From: a virus
DNA: 59,526 nt
IMG/VR virus record: IMGVR_UViG_3300008108_000206
Location: 1 to 59,526 of that record
Strand: one strand, 5' to 3'
In this document: one piece after another, positions 59,387 to 59,526 of the stretch
How positions within the stretch are numbered: position 1 is the stretch's first letter
Layout of the letters: each line of letters starts with the position of its first letter
The notes under the pieces: model-generated
Seen by the model: the letters and a program-made list of their open reading frames with translations, nothing else
What the model was told of the DNA's origin: nothing
The model's database searches: none
Made by a program: the position numbers and the translations under genes

Positions 59387-59526
59387 AAAGTGACAAAATT
59401 ATCATCGTTGGCGGTGGTTCTGCTGGATGGATGAGTGCTGCTACGCTCATCCATTTTTTTCCAAATAAAGACATTACAGTAGTAGAGAGCCCAGACCATC
59501 CTATCTCAGGTGTTGGCGAAAGCACA
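59383..59526 (+). CDS. Tryptophan halogenase-like flavoprotein, N-terminal part
   Basis: The 48 visible codons run off the window. They contain the FAD-binding start IIIVGGGSAGWMSAATLI and VVESPDHPISGVGEST; the G-x-G-x-x-G-W-M motif and GVGEST block are the hallmarks of PrnA-type flavin-dependent halogenases. Members often halogenate tryptophan, but related ones act on other substrates. Cyanophages carry halogenase-like genes near fibre genes. The lysine and WxWxIP motifs that would prove halogenation lie beyond the window. Confidence 0.85.
   Translation, partial: MKSDKIIIVGGGSAGWMSAATLIHFFPNKDITVVESPDHPISGVGEST

Overview
The window looks like part of the genome of a T4-like cyanomyovirus, a contractile-tailed phage of Synechococcus or a related cyanobacterium. 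The evidence is a baseplate order of gp25, gp6, a giant protein and gp8; large tail-fibre genes of the cyanophage type; T4-type late promoter octamers (NATAAATA); many tiny genes of the kind carried by marine and freshwater cyanophages; and a 2OG-Fe(II) oxygenase next to a tryptophan halogenase. All supported genes are on the + strand. No tRNA, IS element or CRISPR array was seen. Host and species cannot be fixed from the sequence alone.

Region 1 (1-11.2 kb) holds about 41 mostly tiny genes of unknown function. They are packed so that stop and start codons often overlap as ATGA, which implies polycistronic, translationally coupled transcription. One long AT-rich gene of 620 codons (6989-8851) stands out and has its own late-type promoter octamer.

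Region 2 (11.2-16.7 kb) is more loosely packed and regulatory. It contains a cluster of three cyanobacterial-type DnaA boxes inside a perfect 12-bp inverted repeat (11221-11266), AT-rich leaders with long inverted repeats and 20-bp perfect palindromes, and a series of promoters. In most of these promoters a 24-nt palindrome (arms close to TGTGCCACT and AGTGGCACA) lies 27-29 nt upstream of a -10 box. The same architecture already occurs at 5.1, 5.7 and 8.9 kb, so I count nine copies. I read them as one phage regulon. Genes here include a GP88-family protein and two KTSC-like paralogues.

Region 3 (16.6-31.8 kb) starts the late structural module: small proteins, a PAAR-like candidate spike-tip protein, gp25, gp6, a 3252-residue baseplate or tail protein containing a YHYH domain, and gp8.

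Region 4 (31.8-57.1 kb) carries a DUF4815-type protein whose 5' end looks deleted and frameshifted, two more giant fibre-like proteins (1438 and 2669 residues), two LamG-like adhesin candidates and a 718-residue tail fibre. Together these would build the baseplate periphery and the host-recognition fibres.

Region 5 (57.1 kb to the end) has two conserved-looking proteins of unknown function, then a 2OG-Fe(II) oxygenase overlapping the start of a tryptophan halogenase-like flavoprotein that runs off the window.
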